The notes beneath the pieces were generated by a model. The model was given only the letters and a program-made list of their open reading frames with translations, was not told the origin of the DNA and ran no database searches. From contig VWZF01003203.1 in assembly GCA_013396755.1 (NCBI GenBank), forward strand, positions 714,473 to 778,472: a stretch of DNA of 64,000 bases, given 5' to 3'. Position numbers and translations under genes: made by a program. How positions within the stretch are numbered: position 1 is the first letter of the stretch; each line of letters begins with the position of its first letter. The stretch comes from Sclerurus mexicanus. Lineage: Eukaryota; Chordata; Aves; Passeriformes; Furnariidae. Below are positions 61,148 to 64,000 of this stretch, one piece after another.

Positions 61148-64000
61148 AAAGAAGAGACCAGAACAGCATTGTGTCAGAGAAGCAAAATACAAAAAATGAG
61201 AGGTATGGAAAGAACAGACAGCCCAGGTATTATGTTTCTTTCTGGCATCTATCTTCTTTGCAAACTTTTTATTTAAAACTTCTGTCTCTCTGCACCAGGG
61301 CTGTCTAGTTACTGAATGCTGGTTTTTGGGTGCTGTTCACTTTATTTATACTACAGTTCTCCCCATCCCACCTATTTACTGATGGCATGATCTGCTAAGG
61401 TTATATAAACTAGGACCATCTGAAATGGAGACCAGTGCATGAAAGTCTTTATTGAAGCTTGTTTTCAGTCTGAAGTCAAAATACTGAATAAATTTTGTTA
61501 TAAGAGCTGTGCATACAGCCTGGGTATCCACCCATAGTGGCTAGAAAAGTCCTGTGGGGGATGCAGTCAGCTTCATTTGACATACTGACAGTTTCTATTT
61601 GCATCCTATTCAGCTGTAAGTTGCAGGCCATAGTGCTGGGCAAGTTGGAATGTTTTTTACATTTCCATTGGCAGGCATCATCTTATCATTGACTAACATC
61701 AAAGAAGGTACCAAGGACCATGAACAATCTTCTCCCAGCCTCAGCATCAATCAACCAAGTAAGCTTTCTGCCAGGGGAGGAAGAAAGTATTTCTTTACTC
61801 AGTCCATTTTTTCTACAGTCCCTGCTTATGAGCAGGGTCTAAATGCTGATCAGGTCTTTCTGTTTTCACCCTTTGCAGTGCTCAAAAAAAACTGTTTGGT
61901 GTCTATGAAACAACCAGCAGAATAGACTCTCTAGCAGGCAGTAGAAGGCCACATCATATTGGGAAGAGTTTCCTGTGCCCAGCCACTCAGCTCTCTATGG
62001 TAGAATACCTTTGTAGGATGAAACAGTTACTCTACACCCCACAATGGTGTGCAGATGTGAGCCAAGCCTGGGTTTGCCCAATACAGACTGTGAGAGTGAG
62101 TGTTCCTTTTTTTCAAACTTTTAAAGCCTATATCCATTTTCATAAAAATCTGTATTCTGTTTCTCATATTAATCTTGTGACTTCTGGGGATACAATGGAG
62201 TATTTTCTTTCTAATGATCACATGGAATTATTTACTTTTACCTGACAAACCAAGCTTATATCCTGCTGCAGGATATTGTGGAAGCAAGTGGCTTTTTAAG
62301 GCTGAAATGAGGATTAGATACTTATGAGAATAAGAAGGGCATCTGTGCTTATGCCAATGAGGCTAAAAGAAAATGAGGCTCACCAATTGTGCTTCTGGAC
62401 ATAAGCTGTTCACTTGTTGAGGTCAGAAAGGCTTGCCTATTTGCTACATTTAAGTGTTGGCCTGTACTGTGAATTTGAACTTGTGAATTTAAAGCATCTA
62501 AGATAGGCTGATTCCAGTCTGCTTACCAGATGATACAATAAAAACTAAGAGTAAGTTACATCTTCAGGGTAATATTGCTTTTCTTTATGATCATGTCTCA
62601 TGCTGCTTCTGTAATGTCCCTTGCTGCATCAAATGAAAGATATTCAACCTCTCTATTTATGTGGGCCATGAAATAACAGGAGAACAAAGTTTTGCATCAT
62701 TACAAGTCCCTTACTGTGTGTGTAGATCTGCTCTTGACCTGTAAAAGCCTAAATGAGCTGTTTTCCTACTTTCTCCAAAGCAGCCCATCAGCAAATCCCC
62801 AGGTGGCTCATGAAAACAGACAAGCACATTTTTGCTGCCATAACAACTAATTTTTGGCCCTCAGATAATGCAGAGCAGGCTCCAGGTAGGCAAGGCCAGA
62901 TGAATTTGTTCAGAGACCATCACCTGCTTCCAGGCTTCATACATCCCTGTGTCTTACCCCTTACTACTTATACTCCTATCACATAGGAACATAGGCCAGA
63001 AGGGTGGGATAGATAAATGAGACAAGGAACTGTCTCTAAGTGAAGGTACATCCTTTGAAATGCAGAACTCTCACAGCTCCTATTAACTCCCACTGTCCCA
63101 GACTGGTGAAATACTAAGTACCTCTTTTGATCTGAATCATTGTTTGCTTCACCATTACAGTCTTTCCAGTTAAGGACAGACATCTTGCTATCCTTACTTA
63201 AAATCTTAGGAAGGAAGCATACGGTGAAGACCAATTCCTGTCACATGTGCAGGTTTTCCGAATTACAGCGTAGGCTGCTCAGGATTATTTCTTAGTTGAA
63301 AATGTATCTCAGCTATTCACTGAAATGCACAGCATCAACCAGGATATTCCACAGGCACCTCGTGAGAACAAAAACTTGAAAAATTATGTTACAATCTCCT
63401 GGTTTCTCATAGTAGTGAGAAACAAGGAGAGAGATGCACATGACTGAAAGAGGTTTTACCTCAAGGAATTTTCTCTCTTATCCTTCAAGACACAATTGAG
63501 ACCTGAGTACGCTTGTGTTGTCACTGTAACAATCTCTATAGAGAGACCAAAAATATTCATGAGGATCAAGCTCCCACAGATCCAAATAGGAATTATATGT
63601 TTACATATCTTACATGCTTAATAAATGATGTGGAGAGCTCTTCACTGAACCTTAAGAGGACGCAATATTATACAAACCCCAAGGAAATTCCAAAATATTA
63701 CAATTACATAACCCCTCTTAGTTGGAATGTGTGCATTCTGTCAAACACAAAATTCCAGCAGGCCCACATATGATCTCAAGTAATATCTTGAAGTAGGACC
63801 TCCTGGCAGGTATACATCCCTGTACTGTGGGGATGAAAATGTGTCCTGGAGTTATAAACTCCATACTTGCCTTGAAAACAAAGTCAACATATTAGTTTTT
63901 AAACACATGATTAGTGATCTGAGTGGAGCATAAACTTTTAGAGGTCAGAAGAATGTGTGCAAGTTTGTAAACTAACTACAGACATCTACAAATCACGAGC
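61148..64000. other. intergenic, no gene recognised
   Basis: About 2.9 kb of AT-rich sequence. A short stretch at about 62986-63090 (including CATAGGCCAGAAGGG) resembles an ancient amniote LINE tail but is too short to call. By human gene order APCDD1 would lie beyond this side; no exon of it is visible. Confidence 0.55.

Noticed and set aside
36100..64000. Search for APCDD1 exons, expected on this side from human gene order
   Set aside because: No matching exon seen; all frames are short or lie within repeats.
1..64000. tRNA, rRNA, CRISPR array or prokaryotic gene cluster
   Set aside because: No cloverleaf-like promoter boxes, rRNA blocks or regularly spaced repeats were seen by eye, and gene structure is clearly that of a vertebrate.

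Overview
The window is nuclear DNA from a vertebrate, almost certainly a bird. It holds one multi-exon gene with GT-AG introns and a CpG-island promoter, many CR1 LINE fragments of several avian subfamilies, and one solo LTR of a type I know from neoavian birds. There is no operon structure, no prokaryotic signal and no CRISPR array.

The only protein-coding gene I can support is NAPG (gamma-SNAP, the NSF attachment protein gamma). It lies on the minus strand from 35714 (ATG) to 26956 (stop). I rebuilt all 12 coding exons by hand. They sum to 945 nt (314 codons plus stop), every intron has GT-AG ends, and the frame is kept across every junction. Exon 4 is an 18-nt microexon. The promoter lies in a CpG island (about 35345-36095). 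A G-rich (GGGA)n tract sits just upstream of the start codon, and a short minisatellite bracketed by two isolated N bases lies at about 36.0 kb. The 3' UTR probably runs left of 26956, perhaps to about 24.36 kb.

Region by region: 1-24.3 kb is intergenic, downstream of NAPG, with CR1 pieces at 1-236, 738-970, 9078-9230 and 12057-12392, an (AC)10 run at 22.1 kb, and an unexplained GC-richer patch at 22.6-23.65 kb. NAPG and its UTRs occupy 24.3-35.9 kb, with an antisense CR1 in intron 1. From 36 to 64 kb is intergenic, upstream of NAPG. It holds an inverted CR1 pair at 43.07-43.91 kb, an old LINE end at 47.8 kb, a solo LTR at 52.88-53.48 kb, an unusually long ancient CR1 at about 58.3-59.7 kb, and two CR1 3' ends at 60.6-61.15 kb.

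In human, NAPG lies between APCDD1 and PIEZO2 on 18p11. By inference the left flank should lead towards PIEZO2 and the right flank towards APCDD1, but I see no exon of either. I found no novel biological system. The observations most worth checking are the microexon behind a weak splice donor, the G-quadruplex-like tract at the NAPG start, the N-flanked minisatellite, and the preserved ancient CR1.
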